From Clostridia bacterium (GTDB lineage: Bacteria; Bacillota; Clostridia; Oscillospirales; CAG-382): a DNA stretch of 64,000 nt. The first letter of the stretch is position 1; every line of letters starts with the position of its first letter. Below are positions 7,585-15,822 of this stretch, in pieces. The stretch spans positions 157,832 to 221,831 of the forward strand of contig JAFTIR010000039.1 in NCBI GenBank assembly GCA_017456765.1. The letters are read 5' to 3'. The notes under the pieces were generated by a model. The model saw only the letters and a program-made list of their open reading frames with translations, made no database searches and was not told where the DNA came from. The translations under genes were made by a program, and so were the position numbers.

Positions 7585-9117
7585 CTATGGAATAATAACG
7601 GCTTTGCGGTGCTTGATGCTGTTTTCATCTTCGTTGTTGGCGGCACAGATTTTGTCAGGACTGACTCTGTATTTCTTTGCCATTTCCCATAAATTTTCGT
7701 CTTTTGACGGGTAATAGATAACAATTTCTCCTTTGTTTTTGCAAGGAGCATCTTCGGGGTCGGGGATAAGAGAACATACAAAACTGTGATTGGTGCGTGT
7801 TATAAAAACACCGTTTGCGGCAACCTCAAAATCGAGTTTGAGACCGCCGTCTTTTATTTGTGCAGAGCAGCTCGAAATGTTGATAATCACCTCGGGGATT
7901 GCATCAGCAGACGTGAATTCTCCGCCGCCGAGGGGAATGTGAAGAAGAACCGGCACGTCAATTGACGAAAGCTCACCCGAAAGATTCGTGCCAAGAACTT
8001 CGGTAAGACATCTTGCCGAGGCAAAGAACTGTCCCTCGGAATGTTCTATGGAAACAGAATGTATTTTTGCATTGCAGGCTGAAACGGTTGTGATTTCACG
8101 GATGTCTGCATGCACAGACTGAGAAATAAGCTCTTTCTTTGAAATTGGTGAATGAACAGTGTCAACAACGACGTCTGCAAAATCGGGGTTTTTGTGACAT
8201 CCCTGCATAAAGGCATCAGTAATGAATTCAATGTTTTGTTTTTCGTAGGCAAAGCCCGAAACGGAATACTTGATTGAAAGAGAAATCACCCTGTTTTCAC
8301 CGTATGGGTCAAGTGATACGGAGGGTTCTGCCGAGTATATGTCTATGTAGATAAAAGGAATATCATCGGGATGTATATGTTCATTGTGAATCGAATCTTT
8401 TAGTGTGATTATTGTGTCAAGATAAGAGTAAGATACATCCTTGTCGTCATCCTCTGCAACACTTTCATAAAGAATACGCAGATTTATGTTTGCGTCAAAA
8501 TTGAGTTCCCCTTCGGATGCGAAAGTGTTTGTACTTATAAACGAAGCATCCGTGTGAATGATTTCACTTATTCCTGACTTTGTGCTATCGAGGGATATTT
8601 CTTCGTTTTGTTCAAAATGTACTTCGGGCAACAGTTTTTTGCTGTGTGCCGTGATATTATCCTTTAGAACACATATATCGCTGTCATCCTCAGGAGAATA
8701 AATCGGGGTTTTGTTTTCGGAATATGCAGTGACACTTGCTTGCAGAGAGAGCTTTAATGAGATTTTTCTTGGACTTTGAGGTACTGCATGTGCAGAGGAA
8801 ACAAAGCAGGAGGGGAGTGCAACATATTCTCCTGTGTGTGTGAAGGGTTCTTTGAACATAACTGAGATTTCTTCTCTGAACGGAGCACTCTTGATTTTTC
8901 CGTCGTATTCCGAAATATAGACAATGCTTATTTTGAGGACAATCTGCGCCATTGCTTCGCCGATGTTTGCACTGAAGAGGCAGTTTTCTATGCTTGTATA
9001 GGTTTTGATTATCCGGGCGATTCCCGGCAGATATTCGGGAAGAATGAAATCAAAGTTTTTTTCGGTGTCGTTTTTTGCTGAATATACAACTGTTTGTTCT
9101 GTCAGATGCTGCTGCAT
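7585..9117 (-). CDS. DUF3794 (SPOCS) protein with C-terminal LysM domain, sporulation-linked
   Basis: 510 aa from the ATG at 9117, which has AAGGAG eight bases upstream. The protein is beta-rich and built of tandem DUF3794/SPOCS-type segments; the last about 55 residues form a LysM domain (IVIYYPSKDENLWEMAKKY ... VSPDKICAANN), which binds peptidoglycan. Proteins of this architecture occur in spore-forming Clostridia and are thought to be coat or spore-envelope components. It is preceded on the same strand by a SpoVM-like peptide (69-base gap), which supports a sporulation role. No signal peptide is visible, in keeping with synthesis in the mother cell. Confidence 0.8.
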   Translation of the reverse strand: MQQHLTEQTVVYSAKNDTEKNFDFILPEYLPGIARIIKTYTSIENCLFSANIGEAMAQIVLKISIVYISEYDGKIKSAPFREEISVMFKEPFTHTGEYVALPSCFVSSAHAVPQSPRKISLKLSLQASVTAYSENKTPIYSPEDDSDICVLKDNITAHSKKLLPEVHFEQNEEISLDSTKSGISEIIHTDASFISTNTFASEGELNFDANINLRILYESVAEDDDKDVSYSYLDTIITLKDSIHNEHIHPDDIPFIYIDIYSAEPSVSLDPYGENRVISLSIKYSVSGFAYEKQNIEFITDAFMQGCHKNPDFADVVVDTVHSPISKKELISQSVHADIREITTVSACNAKIHSVSIEHSEGQFFASARCLTEVLGTNLSGELSSIDVPVLLHIPLGGGEFTSADAIPEVIINISSCSAQIKDGGLKLDFEVAANGVFITRTNHSFVCSLIPDPEDAPCKNKGEIVIYYPSKDENLWEMAKKYRVSPDKICAANNEDENSIKHRKAVIIP

Positions 9118-9185
9118 AATCAAGTCTCCTTCTCGCTATAGCTTTTTTGTAAAGCATATGCTTAAAGGAGAGTGTTTATGACAGG

Positions 9186-9260
9186 TTATTCTTTGGTTCT
9201 TATAAAAAAAGTAAGGATTTTTTTCAAAAACTTAGGCGGTTTTACAAGTACAATTTTCAT
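9186..9260 (-). CDS. spoVM: SpoVM-like 24-residue sporulation peptide
   Basis: A 24-aa frame with a strong GGAGGT site seven bases before the ATG at 9260. The peptide reads MKIVLVKPPKFLKKILTFF and ends RTKE. It matches the SpoVM plan (26 aa in Bacillus subtilis): a short N-terminal strand, proline at position 9, then K-F-L and an amphipathic basic helix. SpoVM recognises the curved forespore membrane and anchors the SpoIVA coat base. Its neighbours, a small membrane peptide upstream and a DUF3794/LysM protein downstream, agree. The assignment rests on similarity over 24 residues and on context, so a chance small ORF is possible but the ribosome binding site makes it unlikely. Confidence 0.75.
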   Translation of the reverse strand: MKIVLVKPPKFLKKILTFFIRTKE

Positions 9261-9283
9261 AATGCTACCTCCAAGATTAGTGT

Positions 9284-9433
9284 TTATTTGTGGCAGATAA
9301 TAAGAAATCCTGCAATTACCAAGAGCAAAGCTTCAATGCTGACGAGAAATCCGTTTGGTAAAAACATGGCAAGGATAATTCCGATTCCTGCGGAAAGCAA
9401 ACAGATACCCATTATAAAAGAGAGCTTTTTCAT
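9284..9433 (-). CDS. Small two-helix membrane peptide upstream of spoVM
   Basis: 49 aa, ATG at 9433 with AAAGGAGG eight bases upstream. Almost the whole chain is two hydrophobic stretches: MKKLSFIMGICLLSAGIGII and a second segment ending LLLVIAGFLIICHK, separated by a short polar turn with a proline and a glycine. I do not recognise the family. It is 23 bases upstream of the SpoVM-like gene and has its own SigE-like promoter, so it is probably made in the mother cell during sporulation. Confidence 0.65.
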   Translation of the reverse strand: MKKLSFIMGICLLSAGIGIILAMFLPNGFLVSIEALLLVIAGFLIICHK

Positions 9434-9459
9434 TGTCGGAACCTCCTTTGGCTTACTAT

Positions 9460-9486
9460 ATTGTATGCGAAAACGCCGCAGATGTC
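9460..9486 (-). promoter_or_regulatory. SigE-like promoter of the sporulation cluster
   Basis: On the minus strand the -10 element CATACAAT (9460-9467) matches the SigE consensus, and GACATCT (9480-9486), 12 bases upstream, resembles its -35 element. It lies 27 bases before the start of the 49-aa ORF. The match is by eye and the -35 is imperfect. Confidence 0.45.
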
Positions 9487-9496
9487 ACACTTTTCG

Positions 9497-9523
9497 TGTG
9501 CCCAAAGGCTGTGTTTTGGCACA
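9497..9523. other. Inverted repeat between the sporulation cluster and yicC
   Basis: TGTGCCCAAA (9497-9506) pairs with TTTTGGCACA (9514-9523) with one mismatch. It lacks a T tail, so it is not a clear terminator; an operator for either flanking promoter is possible. The rest of 9434-9590 shows no gene. Confidence 0.3.
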
Positions 9524-9590
9524 TATCTTCAAAAAGTTTGAAAAAAGTGTGAAAATCTTTGAAAACAGGCGTATGTAAGGGCTAAAAAAC

Positions 9591-9619
9591 TTGACAAAAC
9601 AAACCCGAAGTAATATAAT
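9591..9619 (+). promoter_or_regulatory. Promoter of the yicC-rsgA housekeeping operon
   Basis: Perfect -35 TTGACA (9591-9596), 17-base spacer and perfect -10 TATAAT (9614-9619). Transcription would start near 9626. No other obvious promoter is seen until after rsgA, so this probably drives much of the 13-kb operon. Confidence 0.85.
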
Positions 9620-9687
9620 TATACTGTATATGTAGGACTATGCATATTTTTAGTAAACAATGTTCGGGGGAGATTAAGATTCTTAGT

Positions 9688-10566
9688 ATGACAGGCTGCG
9701 GATATGCCAGAATAACAGGCACCGACAGCATAATAACAGTTGAAATTAAATCCGTGAATTCAAGGTACCTTGACCTTAATGTTAAAATGCCCAGAATGTA
9801 TTCAAGGGTTGAAGAAAAGGTAAAGGCACTTCTCGGAAAATATACCACACGCGGCAAGGTTGATATTTACATTTCAAGCGAGGCTCTTCCCGGCGCCGAG
9901 GATGCGTTTGTTTCACTTGATGAGGCATACCTTGAAAATTATCTTGCTTGTCTTAAAACTCTTAATGAAAAGTACGGGCTTCGTGACGACATATCGGTTA
10001 TGACTGTCGCACAGAACAGGGATGTTTTCACAAATGTCAAGTCTACGGAATACACAGTGGACGAGCTGTGGGAAAGACTTGAAGAGGCTGCTACCTCTTC
10101 AATGGAGGATTTCTTCCGGATGAAGCAGACGGAGGGAAAGAGACTCGGTGAGGATATTCTCGCAAAACTTCAGGTTATTTCATCTTATGTGGATATAATA
10201 GAAAAGGCATCTCCAAAGGTTGTCGAGGATTATTCAAACAGAATCCGCGAGAGAATTGAGGAGGTTCTTGACGGCAAGGATATAGACGAAACAAGAATCA
10301 TCCAGGAGGTTGCAATTTTTGCGGACAGGGTTGCGATTGATGAAGAGCTTGTGAGACTTCGCAGTCACATTGACCAGTTTACAAAAATCATTTCCGAAAC
10401 AGGTAATGAACCCTGCGGAAGAAAGCTTGATTTTCTTCTTCAGGAAATCAACCGTGAAATCAACACAACCGGTTCAAAGTGCAATGATGCAGATATTGCA
10501 AAGATTGTTGTTGACGCAAAGAGCGAGGTTGAAAAAATCCGCGAGCAGGTGCAGAACATCGAGTAG
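9688..10566 (+). CDS. yicC: YicC/YloC-family endoribonuclease
   Basis: 292 aa from the ATG at 9688, giving MTGCGYARI, which fits the usual family start MTGfGr and the usual length of about 290. The only good ribosome binding site, GGGGGAG at 9666-9672, is 15 bases from this ATG; it is better spaced for a rare ATT start at 9679, while the ATG at 9640 has almost no leader. YicC proteins are RNA endonucleases that help turn over small RNAs in E. coli. The C-terminal part holds the conserved segments DETRIIQEVAIFADRVAI and LDFLLQEINREINTTGSK. First gene of the operon and followed after 35 bases by remA, as in Bacillus. Confidence 0.9.
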   Translation: MTGCGYARITGTDSIITVEIKSVNSRYLDLNVKMPRMYSRVEEKVKALLGKYTTRGKVDIYISSEALPGAEDAFVSLDEAYLENYLACLKTLNEKYGLRDDISVMTVAQNRDVFTNVKSTEYTVDELWERLEEAATSSMEDFFRMKQTEGKRLGEDILAKLQVISSYVDIIEKASPKVVEDYSNRIRERIEEVLDGKDIDETRIIQEVAIFADRVAIDEELVRLRSHIDQFTKIISETGNEPCGRKLDFLLQEINREINTTGSKCNDADIAKIVVDAKSEVEKIREQVQNIE

Positions 10567-10601
10567 TGCGGAGTTTGCACTGACGAAAAAAGGAGAAGAC
10601 A

Positions 10602-10868
10602 ATGAAACTTGTAAACATAGGCTACGGTAATATGGTAAACACATCGAGAATAGTCTCGGTGGTAAGTCCCGATGCCGCACCGATTAAAAGACTTATTCAG
10701 GATACGAGAAGCACAGGAAAGCTTGTTGATGCAACAGGCGGTAAAAAGACAAGAAGTGTTATTGTGTCTGACAGCGGTCATATAATTCTCTCGGCACTGA
10801 CAAGTGAAACGATACAGTCGAGAATTGCAGGAAGTGCCGACAATGCGGAGGACGAAGACGATGAATAA
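10602..10868 (+). CDS. remA: RemA/YlzA family regulator (DUF370)
   Basis: 88 aa, ATG behind AAAGGAGA. The sequence MKLVNIGYGNMVNTSRIVS and the later SVIVSDSGHIILSAL are the family signatures. In Bacillus subtilis RemA is a DNA-binding protein that activates matrix and osmoprotection genes, forming doughnut-like oligomers; in Clostridia the role is less known. The C-terminal extension is acidic (AEDEDDE). It overlaps gmk by eight bases, so the two are translationally coupled. Confidence 0.93.
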   Translation: MKLVNIGYGNMVNTSRIVSVVSPDAAPIKRLIQDTRSTGKLVDATGGKKTRSVIVSDSGHIILSALTSETIQSRIAGSADNAEDEDDE

Positions 10869-11475
10869 CACAAAAAGAGGAAGACTTGTTGTTGTGTCGG
10901 GACCTTCCGGAGTGGGAAAGGGAACGGTGCTTAAATATGTTCTTGACAGAGATGATTTTGTTTATTCCGTATCGGCGACTACCAGAAGTCCGAGAGAGGG
11001 AGAGGTAGACGGCGTAAACTATTTCTTTATAACAAGAGAAAAGTTTGAAAATATGATTTCGGGCGGAGAGTTTATAGAGTATGCGGAGTATAACGGAAAC
11101 TATTACGGTACGCCGAAATTCTTTGTGGAAAAGATGCTAAGCGAGGGCAAGAATGTAATTCTTGAAATTGAAGTCAAGGGTGCAATGCAGGTCAAAAGAA
11201 TTGTTCCCGAGGCAACATTTGTATTTATCGCACCCGAGAGCATCGAAATTCTTGAAGCAAGACTTCGTGGAAGAGGCACAGAACAAAATGATGTAATTGC
11301 GGGACGGCTTTCAATTGCAGAAAGAGAAATCCGCTCGTGCCTTATGTATGATTATATTGTTATAAACCGCGACGGCGGCGCTGAAGATTGTGCCGAGGAT
11401 ATAGTTGCGGCAGTAAAGGCAGAGGGTATGAAGCCCTGCAATGTTTACACAAGCATTTGTGACTTTTTTAAATAA
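10861..11475 (+). CDS. gmk: Guanylate kinase
   Basis: 204 aa from the ATG at 10861, chosen because GGAGG is nine bases upstream; an ATG at 10804 is in frame inside remA but would add 19 unrelated residues. The P-loop GPSGVGKGT (about residues 14-22) is followed by SATTRSPREGEVDGVNY and FIEYAEYNGNYYGTP, the GMP-binding signature. It phosphorylates GMP to GDP with ATP in the cytoplasm. The length matches the family. Lies between remA and rpoZ, the conserved Firmicute order. Confidence 0.97.
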   Translation: MNNTKRGRLVVVSGPSGVGKGTVLKYVLDRDDFVYSVSATTRSPREGEVDGVNYFFITREKFENMISGGEFIEYAEYNGNYYGTPKFFVEKMLSEGKNVILEIEVKGAMQVKRIVPEATFVFIAPESIEILEARLRGRGTEQNDVIAGRLSIAEREIRSCLMYDYIVINRDGGAEDCAEDIVAAVKAEGMKPCNVYTSICDFFK

Positions 11476-11512
11476 ACACAAAATTACATAACCATAAAAG
11501 GAGATATTTAAA

Positions 11513-11821
11513 ATGGTAAAACCTTCAATCGCAGAATTATCAAAGGGCAACACTTACAACAGATATATGCTTGTAATGATGGCAGCTAAAGGCGCAAAGT
11601 ATGTTACTGACAGAGAAAACTACGCAAAGGAGCATGCAGACGATATTGATGCACTTTATGGCTCAAGCAACGAAATCGAAATAGATTTCAACCATAAGCC
11701 CGTAAAGAACGCAATCAAACTTTTCCATGAGGGAAAAATGCTTATCAAACTTCCCGAAGAAACAGTAAAGGCAATGGAAGAACACGATAAGACAACTCTT
11801 AACGAAGAGATTGCTGAATAA
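11513..11821 (+). CDS. rpoZ: RNA polymerase omega subunit
   Basis: 102 aa, ATG behind AAGGAGAT. It begins MVKPSIAELSKGNTYNRYML and has the omega signature around A-A-K-G-A-K (normally A-R-R-A-R) and KPVKNAIKLF. It is longer than Bacillus omega (67 aa) owing to an insert of about 25 residues between the two conserved parts and an acidic tail. Omega assists folding of the beta' subunit. Position between gmk and priA supports the call. Confidence 0.85.
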   Translation: MVKPSIAELSKGNTYNRYMLVMMAAKGAKYVTDRENYAKEHADDIDALYGSSNEIEIDFNHKPVKNAIKLFHEGKMLIKLPEETVKAMEEHDKTTLNEEIAE

Positions 11822-11842
11822 TAAAGCCAAGGAGAGCCGACT

Positions 11843-14362
11843 GTGACTTACGCCGGAGTGCATATAATAAATGCACCGTATCACATTGACAAATTGTATA
11901 GCTATCATCTGCCCATAGAGCTTGAGAAAAAAGTAAAGATTGGCAGTATTGTCGTTGTGCCCTTTGGCGGAGCGAATAAGCAGAAACTGGGGCTTGTTAC
12001 GGAACTTTTTAATGAGTGTGACTGTAATACAACAAAGCCGGTTCTTGGCGTTCCCGGGAAATATATGTTTGTTGACGGTGAAATGCTCGATATGTGCAAA
12101 TTCATGAAGGAGCATCTTTTCTGTTCCCTCGGAGATGCGGCATCCTGTGTTCTTCCGTCAGGACTTGGCGTAAAGAATGTCAGGATATATTGCAGAAGTC
12201 ATGACAAACAGCCAATGCCTGAGCTCAATCATTCGTCGCTTTCGGTACTCAACGAGATTGAAAAAAACGGCGAAATGAGCGAAACTCAGTTGAGAAGCAC
12301 GTTTGGTGCCGGGGCTGTTTCGTGCGTAAGGGCGCTCGAAAAGATGGGATTGCTCAAGTCGCATGACGATTTCGAGTGTAAGGTAAACACAAAGAGCGAA
12401 AAATATGTAGTTCTTTCGGAGGATGAAAAGATAATCTCGGATATATCCGAGGGAGTTCTTAAAATGTCACCCAAGCAGATGAATGCGTTTGAAGCACTTC
12501 TCCGCTACGAATCGCCATGCCCCGTAACCGAGCTTTGTGAAATCTCGGGTGCGGGAATTTCTGTTATAAATGAGCTTTGCAAAAAAGGTGTAATAACCTA
12601 TGCCCAGGTGGATTTTGACAGAAACAAAGAGCTTATGCGCGACTATTCCGACAAAGGCTATGAAAAGGATTTTGAGCTTTCCGATATGCAAAAAGAGGCT
12701 CTTGACACCCTTGTGTCCTTGTATTCTTTGCCGGATGCTGCGGCTGCACTTCTTCACGGTGTTACGGGTTCCGGAAAGACAAACGTTATCTTAAAACTCA
12801 TTGAGAAAGTCATTGACGACGGAAAAAATGTTATTGTTCTTGTTCCGGAAATTGCACTTACGGGACAAACCGTAGGAAGATTTACCGCTGTTTTCGGAGA
12901 CAAAATTGCACTTATCCATTCCGCACTTTCTGCAGGAGAAAGAATGGATGCGTATAAGTCCATAACCGAGGGTAGGGCAAGAATTGTAATCGGAACACGC
13001 TCTGCGATTTTTGCACCTGTCAAAAATCTTGGCCTTATAGTAATCGACGAAGAGCAAGAAAGCTCTTTCAAGTCTGACAAATCTCCCAAATATCATGCAA
13101 GAGACATTGCCAGATTCCGTTGTGCATATAATAAAGCACTTCTTGTGCTGGCTTCTGCAACACCGAGTATTGATAGCTACTATAAAGCAAAAACGGGAAA
13201 ATACACCCTTGTCAGCCTTACTGAAAGATTTGGTGGAGTAAAACTTCCCGAGGTTCTTTTCCACGACATGAGAAACGAATCCTACTTTGAGTTAAAGGGC
13301 GGTTTTGACGAGAACGAGGATGAGAGGATTGCAGGCGGTATTCCAACAACCATCGGAGCAACTCTTGAAGCGGAGCTTGCAGAAAATCTTGTTAACGGCG
13401 AACAGGCAATTCTGTTCATAAACCGCAGGGGCTTCCGTGCATTTGCACAGTGTCACTCCTGTGGACATACATTCCAGTGTCCCAACTGCTCGGTAACTCT
13501 TACTCACCACAGAAACAAACGTTATAACCGCGATACAATGACCTGTCATTATTGCGGATACAGCGCCGATATGCCGTCGGTCTGCCCCGTGTGTAAAAAA
13601 GGTGAGAGCATTGTTTATATGGGTGCAGGTACGCAGCTTCTTGAAAGTCAGCTGAATAAAATGTTCCCGACAATGAGGGTTCTGAGAATGGATGCCGACA
13701 CAACGGGTGGTAAGCTTTCACATGAACAGATACTCACAAAATTCAGAAACAAAGAAGCGGATGTGCTTGTCGGAACGCAAATGGTGGCAAAAGGACACGA
13801 TTTCCCCGATGTGTCGCTGGTGGGTGTAATCAATGCAGATACCTCTTTGTATATGAATGATTTTCGTGCAAACGAAAAGACATTCTCTCTTCTTACCCAG
13901 GTTCTTGGCAGAAGCGGAAGAAGCGGCAAACAGGGTCGGGCTGTAATTCAGACATACAGTCCGGATAATGATGTGCTGGGACTTTCGTCAAAGCAGAATT
14001 ATGAAGAATTTTATGAGAGGGAAATTCTTTTCAGACGAGCGTCTGTTTTCCCTCCGTTCTGCGATATTATTACAATTACTTTTTCGGGTGAAATCGAAAA
14101 TGATGTGATAAATGCAGTAAAGCAATTTGGCGACGGACTTGATGAAGTGGCAAAGAATGAATATAAGGATACCAAATTTATTCTCTACGGACCTTTCAGA
14201 AATGATGTTTATAAAATTGCAGGACGTTACAGAATGAGGTATCTTATAAAATGTGTAAATAATCCGAAAATGAGAAATATGATTTCGGGTCTTTTGATAA
14301 AATATATGGCGGGACTTAAAAATGTCAGCATTTCGGCTGATGTTAATCCGCAGAATTTGTAA
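11843..14362 (+). CDS. priA: Primosomal protein N' (PriA helicase)
   Basis: 839 aa from a GTG start at 11843 with AAGGAG eight bases upstream. Order of domains: N-terminal 3'-DNA-end binding domain (1-105), winged helix, helicase lobe 1 with Walker A HGVTGSGKT (about 309-317) and DEEQ (about 400), a zinc-binding insert with eight cysteines (CHSCGHTFQCPNC ... CHYCGYSADMPSVCPVC, about 540-590), helicase lobe 2 (GTQMVAKGHDFPDV) and a C-terminal domain. PriA restarts stalled replication forks by unwinding the lagging strand and loading the helicase. Bacillus has coaBC between rpoZ and priA; here it is absent. Confidence 0.97.
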   Translation: MTYAGVHIINAPYHIDKLYSYHLPIELEKKVKIGSIVVVPFGGANKQKLGLVTELFNECDCNTTKPVLGVPGKYMFVDGEMLDMCKFMKEHLFCSLGDAASCVLPSGLGVKNVRIYCRSHDKQPMPELNHSSLSVLNEIEKNGEMSETQLRSTFGAGAVSCVRALEKMGLLKSHDDFECKVNTKSEKYVVLSEDEKIISDISEGVLKMSPKQMNAFEALLRYESPCPVTELCEISGAGISVINELCKKGVITYAQVDFDRNKELMRDYSDKGYEKDFELSDMQKEALDTLVSLYSLPDAAAALLHGVTGSGKTNVILKLIEKVIDDGKNVIVLVPEIALTGQTVGRFTAVFGDKIALIHSALSAGERMDAYKSITEGRARIVIGTRSAIFAPVKNLGLIVIDEEQESSFKSDKSPKYHARDIARFRCAYNKALLVLASATPSIDSYYKAKTGKYTLVSLTERFGGVKLPEVLFHDMRNESYFELKGGFDENEDERIAGGIPTTIGATLEAELAENLVNGEQAILFINRRGFRAFAQCHSCGHTFQCPNCSVTLTHHRNKRYNRDTMTCHYCGYSADMPSVCPVCKKGESIVYMGAGTQLLESQLNKMFPTMRVLRMDADTTGGKLSHEQILTKFRNKEADVLVGTQMVAKGHDFPDVSLVGVINADTSLYMNDFRANEKTFSLLTQVLGRSGRSGKQGRAVIQTYSPDNDVLGLSSKQNYEEFYEREILFRRASVFPPFCDIITITFSGEIENDVINAVKQFGDGLDEVAKNEYKDTKFILYGPFRNDVYKIAGRYRMRYLIKCVNNPKMRNMISGLLIKYMAGLKNVSISADVNPQNL

Positions 14363-14378
14363 ACAGGAGGTAGCCGAT

Positions 14379-14849
14379 ATGGCACTCAGAAAAATAGTAA
14401 CAGACGAAGATCCTCTTCTCAGAAAAAAATCAAGAGAAGTGGGTACACCAAATGATAGAACAAGGGTGCTTCTTGATGATATGATTGATACACTTCTTGA
14501 TGCACAGGGTGTGGGTCTTGCCGCACCTCAGGTAGGTATACTCAGAAGAATATTCATCATCAATGTCGGTATTGAAGAGGGCAGAGATGAGTTTATAGAA
14601 TTCATTGACCCTGTTATTCTTAAAACTGAGGGAGAACAGGACGGTGCCGAGGGTTGCCTTTCCGTTCCCGGAAGACAGGGGAATGTTAAAAGACCAAACA
14701 AGGTGACGGTTGAAGCAACAGACCGTAGCGGCAACCGCTTCACGTACACAGGTACAGAACTCATGGCAAGATGCCTTTGCCATGAATATGACCACCTTGA
14801 CGGCATCCTCTATGTCGATAAGGCATACGAAATGGAAGACGACGAATAG
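14379..14849 (+). CDS. def: Peptide deformylase
   Basis: 156 aa from the ATG at 14379 behind CAGGAGG. All three metal/catalytic motifs are present: GVGLAAPQ (about 45-52), EGCLS (about 89-93) and HEYDH (HExxH, about 131-135). The enzyme removes the formyl group from the N-terminal methionine of new proteins. Adjacent to fmt, which adds the formyl group to initiator tRNA, the usual pairing. Confidence 0.97.
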   Translation: MALRKIVTDEDPLLRKKSREVGTPNDRTRVLLDDMIDTLLDAQGVGLAAPQVGILRRIFIINVGIEEGRDEFIEFIDPVILKTEGEQDGAEGCLSVPGRQGNVKRPNKVTVEATDRSGNRFTYTGTELMARCLCHEYDHLDGILYVDKAYEMEDDE

Positions 14850-14864
14850 TAAATGAGGTAAATG

Positions 14865-15809
14865 ATGCTTAAAATATTGTTTATGGGAACTCCCGACTTT
14901 GCCGAAATGTGCCTTCGTGCACTCGTTGAAAACGGGCAGAATGTGGTGGGTGTCATTTCACAGCCCGATAAACAGAAGGGCAGAGGAATGAAGGTGCAGT
15001 ACTGCGATGTCAAGAGATATGCACTTGAAGCAGGGCTTAGTGTTTACCAGCCCGAAACACTAAAAGACGGTGCTATACAAGAACTTTTGGAGCAGTTGAA
15101 TCCCGATATAATTGTAGTTGTTGCCTACGGAAAAATTCTTCCCGAATATGTATTGAAATTTCCAAAATACGGCTGTATAAATGTCCATGGCTCGCTTCTT
15201 CCCGAATACAGAGGTGCAAGTCCAATACAGAGAGCTGTGATTGACGGTAAAAAAATCACCGGTGTTACCACCATGTATATGGATAAAGGTCTTGACACGG
15301 GTGATATGCTTCTCACAAGGGAATACGAAATCGGCGAAAACACAAACACGGGAGAAGCCTTTGATGACCTTGCAAAAATCGGTGCAGAGCTTCTTCTTGA
15401 AACGCTTGACGGTCTTGAAAAGGAAAGTATAGTTCCCATGCCGCAGGACAGTTCAAAGGCAACCTATGCCGAGAAGATTCTCAAGGAAGAATGTGCAACT
15501 TCTTTTGATGAAAACTCACAAAAGGTGCATAATAAAATAAGAGGTCTTTATCCTTTTCCGGGAGCTTTCTGCTATCATAATGGAAAGGTGCTTAAGCTCT
15601 GTGAGAGCAGGGTTTATAAAGAAGAAGTACCCAGCGGATGTGCAGGCGAGGTTGTCGGTCTTTCAAAGGAAGGAATACTTGTAAAGTGTCGTGAGGGCGC
15701 CGTGCTTCTTACAAAGGTAAAACCCGAGGGCAAGGGCGAAATGAACGCCACCGACCTTATCAACGGTAGAAAAATCGCATTGGGAGATATTCTTTCTCCC
15801 ACCCTCTGA
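14865..15809 (+). CDS. fmt: Methionyl-tRNA formyltransferase
   Basis: 314 aa from the second of two adjacent ATGs (14865), which is six bases from GAGG; the first (14862) is too close. LFMGTPDFAEMCL starts the N-terminal formyltransferase domain; catalytic residues lie in the signature around INVHGSLLPEYRGASPIQRA (N, H and later D of ATTMYMDKGLDTGDML). The C-terminal OB-like domain binds tRNA. It transfers a formyl group from 10-formyl-THF to Met-tRNA(fMet). In the operon with def and rsmB. Confidence 0.97.
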   Translation: MLKILFMGTPDFAEMCLRALVENGQNVVGVISQPDKQKGRGMKVQYCDVKRYALEAGLSVYQPETLKDGAIQELLEQLNPDIIVVVAYGKILPEYVLKFPKYGCINVHGSLLPEYRGASPIQRAVIDGKKITGVTTMYMDKGLDTGDMLLTREYEIGENTNTGEAFDDLAKIGAELLLETLDGLEKESIVPMPQDSSKATYAEKILKEECATSFDENSQKVHNKIRGLYPFPGAFCYHNGKVLKLCESRVYKEEVPSGCAGEVVGLSKEGILVKCREGAVLLTKVKPEGKGEMNATDLINGRKIALGDILSPTL

Positions 15810-15822
15810 AAGGAGAAAATAA

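Noticed and set aside
9178..9300. A 40-codon frame on the plus strand with AAAGGAG upstream, opposite the SpoVM-like gene
   Set aside because: It is antisense to the SpoVM-like gene, which has a better site and a recognisable peptide. No family features; probably a chance frame.
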